Part shown: in pieces, positions 18,118 through 27,799 of the stretch | How positions within the stretch are numbered: the stretch's first letter is position 1 | How the letters are laid out: each line of letters begins with the position of its first letter | Source of the DNA: Campylobacter novaezeelandiae | GTDB lineage: Bacteria > Campylobacterota > Campylobacteria > Campylobacterales > Campylobacteraceae | Length of the DNA stretch: 53,046 nt | Direction of reading: 5' to 3' | Assembly: GCF_004323845.1 (NCBI RefSeq) | Contig: NZ_QPGR01000012.1 | Coordinates: 1-53,046, forward strand | Position numbers and translations under genes: made by a program | The notes under the pieces: model-generated | What the model was told of the DNA's origin: nothing | The model's database searches: none | What the model saw: the letters and a program-made list of their open reading frames with translations, nothing else

Positions 18118-19894
18118 TGAGTTAAAAACTTTACCCCAAAGTTCAGGAATTTATCAGTATTTTGATGAAAATGGCAAACTTTTGTATGTAGGCAAGGCTA
18201 AAAATTTAAAAAATCGTGTAAGATCTTATTTTATTTTTACACCTTTTTTTGCACCAAATCCAAGAAATTCATTAAGAATTCAAAAAATGATTAAAGAGGC
18301 AACTCATTTAGAATTTATTACCACAAATTCAGAAGCTGATGCTCTAATTTTGGAGAATTCTTTTATCAAGCAACTTCATCCAAAATATAATATTTTATTA
18401 AGAGATGATAAGACTTATCCTTATATTTATATAGATTTTAATGAAGAATTTCCTAGATTTCAAAGCACAAGAAAGCTTATTAAAAAAAGTAAAATTAAAT
18501 ATTTTGGTCCTTTTTTTAAAGGGGTAAAAGAGCTTTTAAATGCACTTTATTATTATTACCCTTTAAGGCAAAAAAATTCTTGTAAAAGTCCTTGTCTTTT
18601 TCATCAAATTAATCGCTGTAAAGCTCCTTGTGCTAATTTGATTTCAAAAAATGAGTATGAAAAAATTTTAAATGAAGCAACTAATGCTCTATTAAATCCT
18701 AACATTTTGATTAAAAATTTAGAAAAACAAATGATGCATCTAGCTCAAAATGAAAATTATGAAGAGGCTGCTAAGATTAGAGATCAAATTGCTACTATTA
18801 AGGATTTAGAAACCAAGGTGCAAATTGATCTTGCAAAATTGGAAGATTTTGAAGTTTTTGCTATTGCTTATGAGAATAATTTACTTTCTCTTTTACGCTT
18901 TGTGATTCAAAATGGCAAGGTGATTGGTTCAAATCATAAGATAATTGTTTTAAAAAATGATGTGTTTGATAAAAATGCAATTTATAAACAGTTTATTTTA
19001 GAAAATTTTAATTATGATATTCCTATCGTTTCAAATCAAATTTATGTTTATGAAGAATTTGAAGATTTAAAACTTCTTGAAGAATTGCTTTGTAAAAGGT
19101 TTTCAAAAAAAATTATTATTAAAAACCCAAAAATAGGTGAAAAAAGAAAAATTTGTAATTTAGCATATCAAAATGCTTTAATTAACATAAATTCATATAA
19201 AAAGAATAATTCTTTTGAAATTTTAAAAGAGCTAAAAACATATTTTGAACTTGAGAATTTCCCAAATTGCATAGAAATATTTGATAATTCTCATTTGCAA
19301 GGTTCAGCTACCATTGGTGCTATGGTTTGTTACAGGCAAGATGAGTGGGATAAGCAAAAATATAAAAGATTTCATCTTCATTATAAAAATGATTATGATC
19401 AAATGAGAGAAGTTTTAACAAGAAGGGCTAAAGATTTTGACAAAAACCCACCTCCTGATTTATGGGTTATAGATGGCGGGAAGGTTTTACTTGATTTGGC
19501 AAAAGCTATCATTGAAAGTAGTGGAGCAAATATTGATATTTTAGCGATTTCAAAAGAAAAAATCGATTTTAAAGCTCATAGAGCAAAAGGTGGAGCAAAA
19601 GATAAAATTCATTCTATTAAAGGTGAATTTTCTTTAAGTGTTGATGATAAAAAATTACAATTTTTGCAAAAATTAAGAGATGAAGCTCATCGTTTTGCTA
19701 TAAAATTTCATCAAAATACTAAAAGAAAACAAGACTTAGAAAGTTCAAAACTTCTTAATTTGGGTCTAAGTGAGGCTAATATACAAAAATTACTTCATTA
19801 TTTTGGTAATTTTGAAAATATTTATAAAGCAGATTTTAACGAGCTTAGTTTTGTTTGTAATAAAAAAATTGCACAGAAAATTAAAAATATTTAA
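18107..19894 (+). CDS. uvrC: Excinuclease ABC subunit C
   Basis: Makes both incisions in nucleotide excision repair after UvrAB loads on damage. 595 residues. The GIY-YIG nuclease domain is at the N-terminus ([21 protein letters not shown], residues about 15-35). A cysteine cluster (CKSPCLF, NRCKAPC) follows near 160-175. The UVR motif [13 protein letters not shown] lies near 217. The RNase H-like domain begins with [11 protein letters not shown] and carries WVIDGGK. Two helix-hairpin-helix units close the protein. It overlaps the preceding gene by 11 bases and converges on recR with a 4-base overlap. Confidence 0.97.
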   Translation: MIYDELKTLPQSSGIYQYFDENGKLLYVGKAKNLKNRVRSYFIFTPFFAPNPRNSLRIQKMIKEATHLEFITTNSEADALILENSFIKQLHPKYNILLRDDKTYPYIYIDFNEEFPRFQSTRKLIKKSKIKYFGPFFKGVKELLNALYYYYPLRQKNSCKSPCLFHQINRCKAPCANLISKNEYEKILNEATNALLNPNILIKNLEKQMMHLAQNENYEEAAKIRDQIATIKDLETKVQIDLAKLEDFEVFAIAYENNLLSLLRFVIQNGKVIGSNHKIIVLKNDVFDKNAIYKQFILENFNYDIPIVSNQIYVYEEFEDLKLLEELLCKRFSKKIIIKNPKIGEKRKICNLAYQNALININSYKKNNSFEILKELKTYFELENFPNCIEIFDNSHLQGSATIGAMVCYRQDEWDKQKYKRFHLHYKNDYDQMREVLTRRAKDFDKNPPPDLWVIDGGKVLLDLAKAIIESSGANIDILAISKEKIDFKAHRAKGGAKDKIHSIKGEFSLSVDDKKLQFLQKLRDEAHRFAIKFHQNTKRKQDLESSKLLNLGLSEANIQKLLHYFGNFENIYKADFNELSFVCNKKIAQKIKNI

Positions 19895-19899
19895 TTTTC
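19876..19899. terminator. AT-only hairpin at the uvrC/recR junction
   Basis: Ten-base arms (19876-19885 gaaaattaaa, 19890-19899 tttaattttc) with a four-base loop span both stop codons of the converging genes. The stem is weak because it has only one G-C pair. Confidence 0.35.
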
Positions 19900-20472
19900 A
19901 ATATTAGTTCTAAAATTTATTGCTTGATGCAATGAAATAAAGTCTACATTTTCTAAATTTACCCCACTTGGGATACCTTGTGCTATTTTACTAAATTTTA
20001 AATTTAAATTTTTTAATTTTTCTTCTATAAAGAAAATCATAGTATCTGAATTTATACTATGAGTAAAAGCAAAAATAAGTTCTTTTGTATTGTTTTTTTT
20101 TATCATAGAAATAAGTTTTTGAATTTTTTCTTCTTCTAAATTTTCTAAGACAAAGTAAAATCCATTATAACTATTGCTTTCTTCGAGAATTAAAACATCT
20201 TTAGGACTTTGTATAATGCAAATTAAATCTTTTTGGCGATTTTCATCTGTGCAAATATCACAAAGCTCATTTTCGCTTAAGGCACCACATTGTGTGCAAG
20301 GTTTGATAAAGCGTAAGGCATTTTCTATATTATGTGCAAGCTTCATGCCTTCTAGATGATTGCTTGTGCAAATATAATAAGCCAAGCGAATCGCAGTTTT
20401 TTTTCCAATCGTTGGAAGACTCGCAAAGCTTTCTACGAGATTATTGAATTTTTCTATGCCTTTAATTGCCAT
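19891..20472 (-). CDS. recR: Recombination protein RecR
   Basis: Acts with RecO/RecF-type factors to load RecA at gaps. The start at 20472 ([13 protein letters not shown]) follows GGAGA on the minus strand and fits family proteins; a longer frame begins at 20523 inside racS but adds a non-homologous extension. 193 residues. Order: helix-hairpin-helix ([15 protein letters not shown]), zinc finger ([16 protein letters not shown]), then a Toprim domain ([17 protein letters not shown]). The C-terminus with [11 protein letters not shown] fits the RecR family. It overlaps racS by 11 bases, forming a racR-racS-recR unit. Confidence 0.93.
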   Translation of the reverse strand: MAIKGIEKFNNLVESFASLPTIGKKTAIRLAYYICTSNHLEGMKLAHNIENALRFIKPCTQCGALSENELCDICTDENRQKDLICIIQSPKDVLILEESNSYNGFYFVLENLEEEKIQKLISMIKKNNTKELIFAFTHSINSDTMIFFIEEKLKNLNLKFSKIAQGIPSGVNLENVDFISLHQAINFRTNIEN

Positions 20473-21709
20473 TTTTATTTTTTTCTCCAAAAAATACCAT
20501 AAAACAGTGTTTTCCTTTTTCATAATTATAAATTAATTCAAAATTATGAAGTCTGCAGACTTCATAAACTATGTAAAGACCAAGTCCCATTCCTCCAACT
20601 TTCTCATATTTTTCTCTTGAAAAAGCTTTAAAATAGTATTCAATGGGTTGACTTAATTCTTTTCCAGGATTTTTAATAACAAAAGAATCTTTATAGCATT
20701 CAAGCTTACAAGTTCCATCATCAGAGTATTTAAGCGCATTATCTAGCATATTTTTTAAAATTAAAGAGAAAATTTCAAGATCGACATTTAAAAAAGGATC
20801 AGAATATAATTTTATATTAATAACTTTATCTAAGTCATCACGCATTAGATAGACTTTAGCTTCATTTAAAATAACGCTAAATTGATTTTGCGTGATGTTA
20901 AGATTGTAGTTTTTAGAAAATAAACTTTCCATTTTTGCAAATTCATTAATTAAAAGATCAAGTCTTATAAAAATATCATTTAAACGATCTTTTTGTTTGA
21001 AGTCTTTAATCATTTCAGTAATAATTCTGCCTTTTCCGATAGGGGTTTTAAGCTCGTGCATAATAGTTCTTAAAAAAAGTTGTCTTGACTCTATGAGTTC
21101 TTGATTTTTTTTGAAAGCTTTTTCAAATTCAAAAGCTATTTTTCCTACTTCATCATCTTGATAATTTTCAAATTTAGGTTTTTTTCCATTGCTAACTTCT
21201 GCAATTTGCATACGAAGTTTTTTTAATGGTTCTAAAGACTTTAAAACAGAAAGATACATAAAAATGACTAGAAAAGAAAAAAAGAAAAATCCTGCTAATA
21301 AAAGATTATATACTCTATTGTTTGCACTTTGTTCAAATAGGGCATTAGATGAATTTTTACACTGCATATCCAAATAAAGATTGTTATTATAAAATAAAGA
21401 ATAAAGATCGCAATAATCTCCATCTTGCATAAAAGCTATTTTCCCTTCTTTTCTAATAAGTTTTATGAGTTGATTATTTTTTACTATATTAAATCCGCTG
21501 TTGATTAAATATTTTTTTAAGTCAGTATCAACTTCATTTTTATAATTATTTAACAAGCTTTTGATTAAATTTTCTTGTTTAAAACTTTCTTCTTTGTTGT
21601 AAATATTGCCTTCAATTTTTAAAAGGATAATAAAAAGAACACATACTAAAAAAAAGGTTACAACAAATAAAATAATTAATTTTGTATTAATAGAGTAATT
21701 TTTAATCAT
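20462..21709 (-). CDS. racS: Sensor histidine kinase RacS
   Basis: Membrane sensor partner of RacR. 415 residues with two transmembrane helices (about 10-30 and 137-157) enclosing a periplasmic domain, then a HAMP-like linker ([16 protein letters not shown]). The dimerisation box has phospho-acceptor His218 in [12 protein letters not shown]. The ATPase domain has the N box ([15 protein letters not shown]) and the G box ([12 protein letters not shown]). The RacRS system of C. jejuni is reported to respond to temperature and respiratory conditions; the assignment to RacS rests on sequence type and gene order (next to racR and dnaJ). It overlaps racR by 4 bases. Confidence 0.85.
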   Translation of the reverse strand: MIKNYSINTKLIILFVVTFFLVCVLFIILLKIEGNIYNKEESFKQENLIKSLLNNYKNEVDTDLKKYLINSGFNIVKNNQLIKLIRKEGKIAFMQDGDYCDLYSLFYNNNLYLDMQCKNSSNALFEQSANNRVYNLLLAGFFFFSFLVIFMYLSVLKSLEPLKKLRMQIAEVSNGKKPKFENYQDDEVGKIAFEFEKAFKKNQELIESRQLFLRTIMHELKTPIGKGRIITEMIKDFKQKDRLNDIFIRLDLLINEFAKMESLFSKNYNLNITQNQFSVILNEAKVYLMRDDLDKVINIKLYSDPFLNVDLEIFSLILKNMLDNALKYSDDGTCKLECYKDSFVIKNPGKELSQPIEYYFKAFSREKYEKVGGMGLGLYIVYEVCRLHNFELIYNYEKGKHCFMVFFGEKNKNGN

Positions 21710-22380
21710 CCTATAAGTTTATATCCTATTCCTCTAACTGAAAAAATATGTTTAGGAGATTTTGAACTATCTCCTATCTTAACTCTTAATCTTCCTATAA
21801 TTACATCTAAGCTTTTAGAATCTTTATCTTTTAAATTTTTGCAACGATTAACAAGTTGTTCTCTTGATATTGAATATCCATTTTGTTGTATTAGATATTC
21901 TAAGATTTCATATTCTGCTGGTGTTAAAGTTAGAACTTGATTATTATAAGTAATTTCGTGCTTTTTTTCATCAATTTTAAATACAGAATTTAAGTTCTCT
22001 GTAGAATTTTGTTTATCAATTCTTTTGGCACGACGAATAAGGCTTATAATTCTTGCATACATTTCTTTTGGATCATAAGGTTTTGGAAGATAATCATCAG
22101 CTCCAATTTGAAGTCCCACAACTTTATCACTTAAATCTCCTCTTGCTGAAGATATGATAATAGGAATATGACTTTTTTGCCTTATTTCTTTACAAATTTC
22201 TAAACCATCAATTTGCGGTAAAGTCAAATCTAAAATTAAACAATCATAATTTTGAATTCCAGTTTCTAAAGCTAAACGAGGGTTTTCAAAATTTGTAATT
22301 TTTATATTGAACTGAGCTAAATATTCAGATAACAATTGTGCAAAGTCAGGATCATCTTCTATCATTAAAACATTAATCAT
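21706..22380 (-). CDS. racR: Response regulator RacR (OmpR family)
   Basis: 224 residues. The receiver domain has phosphorylatable Asp51 in CLILDLTLPQIDG and the conserved Lys100 in ADDYLPKPYD. The C-terminal winged helix has LTPAEYEILEYLIQ, SREQLVNRC and [11 protein letters not shown]. It is divergent from dnaJ with a gap of about 100 bases and is the first gene of racR-racS-recR, as in C. jejuni. Confidence 0.87.
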   Translation of the reverse strand: MINVLMIEDDPDFAQLLSEYLAQFNIKITNFENPRLALETGIQNYDCLILDLTLPQIDGLEICKEIRQKSHIPIIISSARGDLSDKVVGLQIGADDYLPKPYDPKEMYARIISLIRRAKRIDKQNSTENLNSVFKIDEKKHEITYNNQVLTLTPAEYEILEYLIQQNGYSISREQLVNRCKNLKDKDSKSLDVIIGRLRVKIGDSSKSPKHIFSVRGIGYKLIG

Positions 22381-22484
22381 TGCTTTTCCTTAATTTTTTA
22401 GTGTAATTTTATTTAAATTATATTAAAAACTTGGTAAATTACTTTTTTATTTTCTAAATTATTTAATAAATAAGCGGAGATGCA

Positions 22485-23600
22485 ATGGAAATTAATTATT
22501 ATGAAATTTTAGAAATAGAACAAAGTGCTAATAAAGATACGATTAAAAAAGCTTATAGAAAGTTAGCTTTAAAATATCATCCTGATAGAAACCAAGGAGA
22601 TAAAGAAGCTGAAAATAAATTTAAATTAATCAACGAAGCTTACGAGGTTTTAAGCAATGATGAAAAAAGAGCAATATATGATCGTTATGGAAAAGCAGGA
22701 CTTGGAGGAAGTTCCTCTGGTTTTGATGGAGGATTTTCTGATTTTGAGGACTTGAGTGATATTTTCTCGAGCTTTTTTGGTGGAGGTTTTGCACGTTCTA
22801 ATAAAAAAAGAGCAAATAATGAAAAATTCAATTCACAACTAAATATTAATCTTCATTTAAATTTTAAAGAAGCAGTTTTTGGATGTAAAAAAACTATAGA
22901 TTTTGCTTATAAGAGTTTTTGCAAGAAGTGTGATGGAAGTGGCGCTAAAGATGGTAAAACTCAAACTTGTCCTAAATGTAAAGGAAAGGGTCAAGTTGGA
23001 ATTCAACAAGGTTTTATTACTTTTGCTCAAACTTGTCCTGATTGTAAAGGAAGCGGGGAAAAGGTAAGTGAACGCTGTCCTGATTGCAAGGGTTTGGGTT
23101 ATGAAGAGATAAAAGATAAGGTAGAAATTAATATCCCAGAAGGTGTAGATACAGGAATAACTTTAAAAGTTGCAAATAAAGGTAATATTATCAAAAATGG
23201 AACAAGAGGCGATTTGTTTGTAAAAATAATAGCAAAAGAAGATGATACCTTTATTCGTGATGGGGAAGATATCTATATAGAATTTCCAGTTTTCTTTACT
23301 CAGGCAATTTTAGGAGAAAGTATCAAGGTTCCTACTATAAGAGGGGAAGCTATATTAAAACTTCCAATAGGAGCCAAAGATAAACAAAGATTTATTTTGC
23401 AGAATGAAGGTGTAAAAAATATTCATTCTAATGAATTTGGTTCTCAGATTGTTCAAATTGCAATAACTTTTCCAAAAACACTTAACGATGAACAAAGAAA
23501 ATTGTTAGAACAATTAGGTGAAAGCTTTGGAATAAAAGATGGCATGCATCATGAACAAAAAGGATTTTTTGAGAAAATTACTTCTTGGTTTAAAAGTTAG
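22485..23600 (+). CDS. dnaJ: Chaperone DnaJ
   Basis: Co-chaperone that delivers substrates to DnaK and stimulates its ATPase. 371 residues. The J domain has HPD at 32-34 ([11 protein letters not shown]). A Gly/Phe-rich linker (about 72-105) follows. Four zinc-binding repeats lie between 146 and 205: [24 protein letters not shown] and CPDCKGLG. The C-terminal substrate-binding domains follow ([15 protein letters not shown]). Start preceded by GCGGAGATG-type sequence. It is a single gene between racR and the M23 peptidase; no CIRCE or HAIR element was seen in the short upstream gap. Confidence 0.97.
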   Translation: MEINYYEILEIEQSANKDTIKKAYRKLALKYHPDRNQGDKEAENKFKLINEAYEVLSNDEKRAIYDRYGKAGLGGSSSGFDGGFSDFEDLSDIFSSFFGGGFARSNKKRANNEKFNSQLNINLHLNFKEAVFGCKKTIDFAYKSFCKKCDGSGAKDGKTQTCPKCKGKGQVGIQQGFITFAQTCPDCKGSGEKVSERCPDCKGLGYEEIKDKVEINIPEGVDTGITLKVANKGNIIKNGTRGDLFVKIIAKEDDTFIRDGEDIYIEFPVFFTQAILGESIKVPTIRGEAILKLPIGAKDKQRFILQNEGVKNIHSNEFGSQIVQIAITFPKTLNDEQRKLLEQLGESFGIKDGMHHEQKGFFEKITSWFKS

Positions 23601-23606
23601 TTACAA

Positions 23607-23639
23607 AAAACTATATTGAATCAAGTTCAATATAGTTTT
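23607..23639. terminator. Bidirectional terminator between dnaJ and the M23 peptidase gene
   Basis: Perfect 14-base arms (23607-23620 aaaactatattgaa, 23626-23639 ttcaatatagtttt) with a five-base loop, flanked by A and T runs. The stem includes the stop codon of the leftward gene and lies six bases after the dnaJ stop. Confidence 0.75.
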
Positions 23640-24780
23640 CAAAATCTTCTTCTTTTGGTGGATTTTCTTTATTATCTTGGATAAATAAGTTTATTTTCTT
23701 TTCATGAGCATTAACTACTTTTTTAAATTCGTCTAAATCTTTTTTATTTAGTTGAGTTTTAGCAATTTTAATAACAGAGTTTGGATTAATAGCTTTGTTG
23801 TTTAAATAAACTCCAAAGTGTAAATGAGGACCTGTACTCATACCCGTAGAACCTACATAAGCAATAACTTGTCCTTGTTTAACCTTTTGTCCTTTTTTAA
23901 TTTTTGCAAAACGACTAAGATGTGCATATAAGGTCGTATATCCTGATGCGTGTTGTACTTTAACAACATTACCGTAGCCATTTTGTGTTCCAACAAAGAT
24001 AATTGTTCCATTGCCAGCACTTTTAACTGGAGTTCCTGTAGGTGCTGCATAATCAATTCCTAGATGGGCACGATATCTTTTTAATACAGGATGATATCTT
24101 GCTGTGCTAAATTTAGATGAAATTCTTAAATAATTAACAGGTTTATCTAGTAAGAAAGATTCAACTTCTTTGCCATTTTTGTCATAATAATTTTCATTAA
24201 AATAAAATATTTCTTGAGAGTTTTTATTGATTTCTATACGAGCCATTTTGATTATAATATCACCAAAAAGCTTTCCCATTCTTCTTTTTTGTTCATAATA
24301 TAAAATGATTTCATCGCCTTTTTGGATATTGCGAAAATTAATGCTTCCTCTGAAAGCTCTTACCATGGCTCTTGCCAAAGTTGCACTTTTACTTTCTTCA
24401 TATACATCTTGATAAGCTGATGTTTTTACATTTATACGTAAAATTCTATTTTCTTTGTTATATAATATTGGGGTAAAATTTAGAACATATTGTTTATTGA
24501 GATCTTTATAAATATGAATTTGTAAGTCGTCACTAATTGGAATTAAAATTTGTTCTATATTGTTATTATCATCTTTTAAAATTTGATATTTTGTTTTATA
24601 AGCAATTTCTGAAGCTAGTTCTTGATCTTCTTTATCTAGGTTGTAATATAAAGACATAGGGATTGAATTTCTTTGTAGGAATTTAAGTAAAGTATCGCCA
24701 TTTTCCCAAGTTAATTCCTCCATACTTACAGCAGCAAATGCTTGAATGATAGTAAAAAATAAAAATAAAATTTTTTTCAT
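23611..24780 (-). CDS. M23 metallopeptidase (peptidoglycan endopeptidase, Csd3-like)
   Basis: 389 residues with a signal peptide (KKILFLFFTIIQAFA). An N-terminal region (about 20-100) with mixed strands probably forms an inhibitory/OapA-like domain. A central domain follows, then the LytM catalytic core. Zinc ligands visible: His239 and Asp243 in AHLGIDYAAPTGT, and His321 in GPHLHFGVY; His287 (LYAHLSRF) and His319 are the catalytic histidines. In Helicobacter and Campylobacter such proteins trim peptidoglycan and affect cell curvature; here the substrate is inferred. The C-terminal tail is acidic. It is the only gene of its transcript, ending inside a terminator stem. Confidence 0.88.
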   Translation of the reverse strand: MKKILFLFFTIIQAFAAVSMEELTWENGDTLLKFLQRNSIPMSLYYNLDKEDQELASEIAYKTKYQILKDDNNNIEQILIPISDDLQIHIYKDLNKQYVLNFTPILYNKENRILRINVKTSAYQDVYEESKSATLARAMVRAFRGSINFRNIQKGDEIILYYEQKRRMGKLFGDIIIKMARIEINKNSQEIFYFNENYYDKNGKEVESFLLDKPVNYLRISSKFSTARYHPVLKRYRAHLGIDYAAPTGTPVKSAGNGTIIFVGTQNGYGNVVKVQHASGYTTLYAHLSRFAKIKKGQKVKQGQVIAYVGSTGMSTGPHLHFGVYLNNKAINPNSVIKIAKTQLNKKDLDEFKKVVNAHEKKINLFIQDNKENPPKEEDFENYIELDSI

Positions 24781-24892
24781 TAAAAACCTTAAAAATTAAA
24801 CAATAATTATAAATTAAAAGCTATATTTTACTTTATTTTTCTTACAATTACTTAATGAAAAATGATTATAAATATGTTAAAGGAGTATGATT

Positions 24893-25612
24893 TTGTTAAG
24901 AATTGTTATAATGATGTTATTTTTTGCGAACCTTTATGCAGATTTTAATTTAAATCCTGTAAAAACAAATCTTATAAAAGTTGATGGGAACTATGGATAT
25001 GTTAAAGATAGTTCAGAAATTTCGCTTTACTCATCAGGTATTGTAATGCATAATTTTGCAGATTCTAAAAGTATAGTTGCTAGAGCAAGTGTGATTTCTA
25101 AAGAAAATGGTTTAGCTAAATTAGAATTTAAAGTTTTTGATTCTTTAGAACAAAAGGCTCTTCCTTTGCCAAATATTTTGCCAGAGGTAAATGATGAGGT
25201 TATTTTAAATTTTCTTTATAATAGAGCTTTAATCATAGCGCCTAATGAAAGTATTTATAATGAGATTGAGCAAAGTTTTCCTCAAATTTATTTTACTCAT
25301 ATAGATATTTTTGGAGCACAATTGATTAGAGACTCTGTAAGCAGTCCTAAAAGATCTGATTTTAGAAAATTTTGTTCTAATAATGCTGTGGGAATTTTAA
25401 TTTTTGCTCTTGATCAAAAGGCTGTTTTTGTGGATTGTCAAGATTTTAATATTTTAGCTGAAAATTCTATTTCAAAAGCTACAAAAATTCAAACACCTTT
25501 TTATTCTAGAGTGGGGAGTTATAAAAATAAATTCTTAGGTTTTTTAACCTCTGATCAAGATATAACAAATTTTTATGGGTATTATAAAGCTTTATTAGGG
25601 ATTTATAAATAA
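24893..25612 (+). CDS. Exported protein with PgbA N-terminal-like domain
   Basis: About 239 residues with a signal peptide (IVIMMLFFANLYA), then a mature region beginning DFNLNPVKTNLIKV. The pattern, including GIVMHNFADSK, LPLPNILPEVNDEVIL and RSDFRKFCSNNAVGILIF, fits the domain named after the N-terminus of the Helicobacter plasminogen-binding protein PgbA; whether it binds plasminogen is unknown. AAAGGAG ends one base before an ATG at 24887 but seven bases before the TTG at 24893, so TTG is the likelier start. It corresponds to Cj1214c. It leads a three-gene rightward unit with the oxidase and YihY genes. Confidence 0.75.
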   Translation: MLRIVIMMLFFANLYADFNLNPVKTNLIKVDGNYGYVKDSSEISLYSSGIVMHNFADSKSIVARASVISKENGLAKLEFKVFDSLEQKALPLPNILPEVNDEVILNFLYNRALIIAPNESIYNEIEQSFPQIYFTHIDIFGAQLIRDSVSSPKRSDFRKFCSNNAVGILIFALDQKAVFVDCQDFNILAENSISKATKIQTPFYSRVGSYKNKFLGFLTSDQDITNFYGYYKALLGIYK

Positions 25613-25616
25613 ATCA

Positions 25617-26993
25617 ATGAAGCAAGAATTTAAACAATATTTTAAAGAACTTTTAGGAAATGATAATGCTTGTTTTGATGTTTTGCATCAAAGAGTTTAT
25701 AGTTATGATGCAACAAAAAAACATTACTTTCCAGATGGAGTGCTTTTTCCAAGAAATGAAAATGATATTGTTCAAATTTTAAGATTTTGCAATGAAAATC
25801 ATATTATTGTAGTTCCAAGGGGGGCTGGAACTGGTTTTAGCGGGGGAGCTTTAGCGGTTAATGGGGGGATAGTTTTATCTTTTGAAAAACATATGAATAA
25901 AATTTTAGAAATTGATCTTGAAAATTTAGTCGCTGTTGTGGAACCTGGAGTTATTAATTTTAATTTACAAGAAGAAGCGCAAAAGCATGGTCTTTTTTAT
26001 CCGCCCGATCCTGCTAGTATGCATTTTTGTTCTTTGGGTGGAAATGTGAGCGAAAATGCAGGTGGAATGAGAGCTGTTAAATATGGAACAACAAAAGATT
26101 ATGTAATGGCCTTAAGAGCGGTTTTGCCAAATGGTGAAGTTATAAGAGCAGGAAAAAGAACGATCAAAGATGTAGCAGGATATAATTTAGTTGGAACCTT
26201 AATTGCGAGTGAGGGAACTTTAGCGGTATTAAGCGAGATTACTTTAAAATTGCTTCCTTTGCCTAAATTTAACAAAACGGCTATTGCACTTTTTGATGAT
26301 ATAAAACAAGCTATTGATTCTGTATGTAAAGCTTTATCAAAAGGTTTAAATCCTGTTTGTATAGAATTTTTAGATCTTTTAACTATAGAAGCATTAAAAC
26401 AAAAATTTAAACTTAGTTATTTGACTGCTAATACAGCCTTGATCATAGAAATGGATGATAATGAAGAAGAAAATTTGCTTAAAAATATTAATTATATGAG
26501 AGATTTCTTTTTGCAGATGGGAGCAAAAGACTTTAAGATAGCAAATAATGAAAAAGAAGCTTCTGATATTTGGTTTGCAAGAAGAAATTGTTCTCAAGCT
26601 GTTACTATATATGGAAGTTTAAAGCTTAATGAAGATATAACAGTGCCTAGATCAAAGCTTGCTGAACTTTTAGAAGGAATAAGAAAAATTTCTTTAAAAT
26701 ATAATTTTAAAATTCCTTGTTTTGGTCATATTGGAGATGGTAATGTGCATGTTAATGTTATGCTTGAAAAAAATGATTCATATCAAATTGAACAAGGGTA
26801 TAAAGCTATAGAAGAAATTTTTAAACTTGCTATTGAATTAGATGGAACATTAAGCGGGGAGCATGGTATAGGAATTTCTAAAGCAGCTTTTATGCAACTT
26901 GCTTTTAGTGAGGCTGAAATGAATTTGATGAGAAATATTAAAAAAGCTTTTGATCCAAATAATATACTAAATCCTTTTAAAATGGGAATTTAA
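25617..26993 (+). CDS. glcD: FAD-linked oxidase, glycolate/lactate dehydrogenase type (GlcD)
   Basis: 458 residues, close to other GlcD-like proteins. The FAD-binding PCMH domain has VVPRGAGTGFSGGALAVNGG (residues about 63-82) and PPDPASMHFCSLGGNV. The C-terminal cap ends HGIGISKAAFM and FDPNNILNPFKMG. The conserved GHIGDGNVHVNV holds residues of the active site. It probably oxidises a 2-hydroxy acid such as D-lactate or glycolate and passes electrons on; the substrate cannot be read from sequence. No GlcE/GlcF subunits are nearby. It starts five bases after the previous stop. Confidence 0.85.
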   Translation: MKQEFKQYFKELLGNDNACFDVLHQRVYSYDATKKHYFPDGVLFPRNENDIVQILRFCNENHIIVVPRGAGTGFSGGALAVNGGIVLSFEKHMNKILEIDLENLVAVVEPGVINFNLQEEAQKHGLFYPPDPASMHFCSLGGNVSENAGGMRAVKYGTTKDYVMALRAVLPNGEVIRAGKRTIKDVAGYNLVGTLIASEGTLAVLSEITLKLLPLPKFNKTAIALFDDIKQAIDSVCKALSKGLNPVCIEFLDLLTIEALKQKFKLSYLTANTALIIEMDDNEEENLLKNINYMRDFFLQMGAKDFKIANNEKEASDIWFARRNCSQAVTIYGSLKLNEDITVPRSKLAELLEGIRKISLKYNFKIPCFGHIGDGNVHVNVMLEKNDSYQIEQGYKAIEEIFKLAIELDGTLSGEHGIGISKAAFMQLAFSEAEMNLMRNIKKAFDPNNILNPFKMGI

Positions 26994-26995
26994 AA

Positions 26996-27799
26996 ATGTT
27001 CAGTAGAATTTTCAAAATTTTATTTGCACTTAGAGATAAAGAAGTATTAAATTATTCAGCGGCTTTGAGTTTTTATACGATTTTATCTTTAATACCTATT
27101 TTGTTTATTTGTTTTTCAGTTTTTACTCGAATTTCTAGTTTTAATACTTATTATGAAAAGGCTAAACAAGTTATTTTTGCTTTTTTAATCCCAGCTCAGC
27201 AAGATATAGTTTTTTCTTATTTGGATACTTTTTTAAAAAATAGTGTAAATTTAGGGATATTTGGTTTTGTGGCAATGATTTTTACTTCTTTGGCTTTTTT
27301 TTCTGGATATGATTTTGTAATTAATCGTATTACCAAAAATGAACCAAAAGGTCTTTGGCAAAGTATAAGTTCTTATTGGACTTTACTTACTTTAATACCT
27401 CTAGGTCTAGGTTTTAGTTTTTATATATCAGGTTATATACAAGGATTTTTAGATAAGTGGAAAATAGGATTTAATTTTTTTGAATTTTTGCCTTTTATTA
27501 TTATTTGGACTTTGTTTTTTATTGCTTTTTCAAGTTCTTTGCATAATGTAAGAACTAAAATTCTAAGCATAGTTTCCTTTTTGACCTCTATGATTTGGTA
27601 TGTTATTAAAAATTTATTTGTTTATTATGTGATTTATAGCAAGACCTATCAGAGTGTTTATGGATCTTTTTCTGCTATTTTATTTTTCTTTATCTGGATT
27701 TATATTTCTTGGATAATTTATCTTTTTGGGATAAAAATCTGTTATAACCTAAATGAAAATGAAGGGCAAAAAGTTAAGAGAAATACAAAAAAGCGCTAG
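26996..27799 (+). CDS. YihY/BrkB-family inner-membrane protein
   Basis: 267 residues with about six transmembrane helices. The N-terminus (LNYSAALSFYTILSLIPIL, residues about 18-36) is the family signature. The family was once annotated as RNase BN, but no ribonuclease motif is present and that label should not be used. It starts three bases after the end of the oxidase gene, so it is the last gene of this unit. The basic tail (KVKRNTKKR) overlaps the 3' end of comEC by 51 bases on the opposite strand. Confidence 0.85.
   Translation: MFSRIFKILFALRDKEVLNYSAALSFYTILSLIPILFICFSVFTRISSFNTYYEKAKQVIFAFLIPAQQDIVFSYLDTFLKNSVNLGIFGFVAMIFTSLAFFSGYDFVINRITKNEPKGLWQSISSYWTLLTLIPLGLGFSFYISGYIQGFLDKWKIGFNFFEFLPFIIIWTLFFIAFSSSLHNVRTKILSIVSFLTSMIWYVIKNLFVYYVIYSKTYQSVYGSFSAILFFFIWIYISWIIYLFGIKICYNLNENEGQKVKRNTKKR

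Noticed and set aside
20473..20523. Seventeen-residue N-terminal extension of RecR
   Set aside because: It lies wholly within racS, and the internal ATG fits the family start and has GGAGA upstream.
25815..25870. Runs of five or six G in the glcD-like gene
   Set aside because: They encode conserved glycines of the FAD-binding loop and are shorter than tracts known to switch in this genus.
26996..27799. Annotation of the YihY-type protein as RNase BN
   Set aside because: That name comes from an old misassignment; the protein is an integral membrane protein without nuclease motifs.
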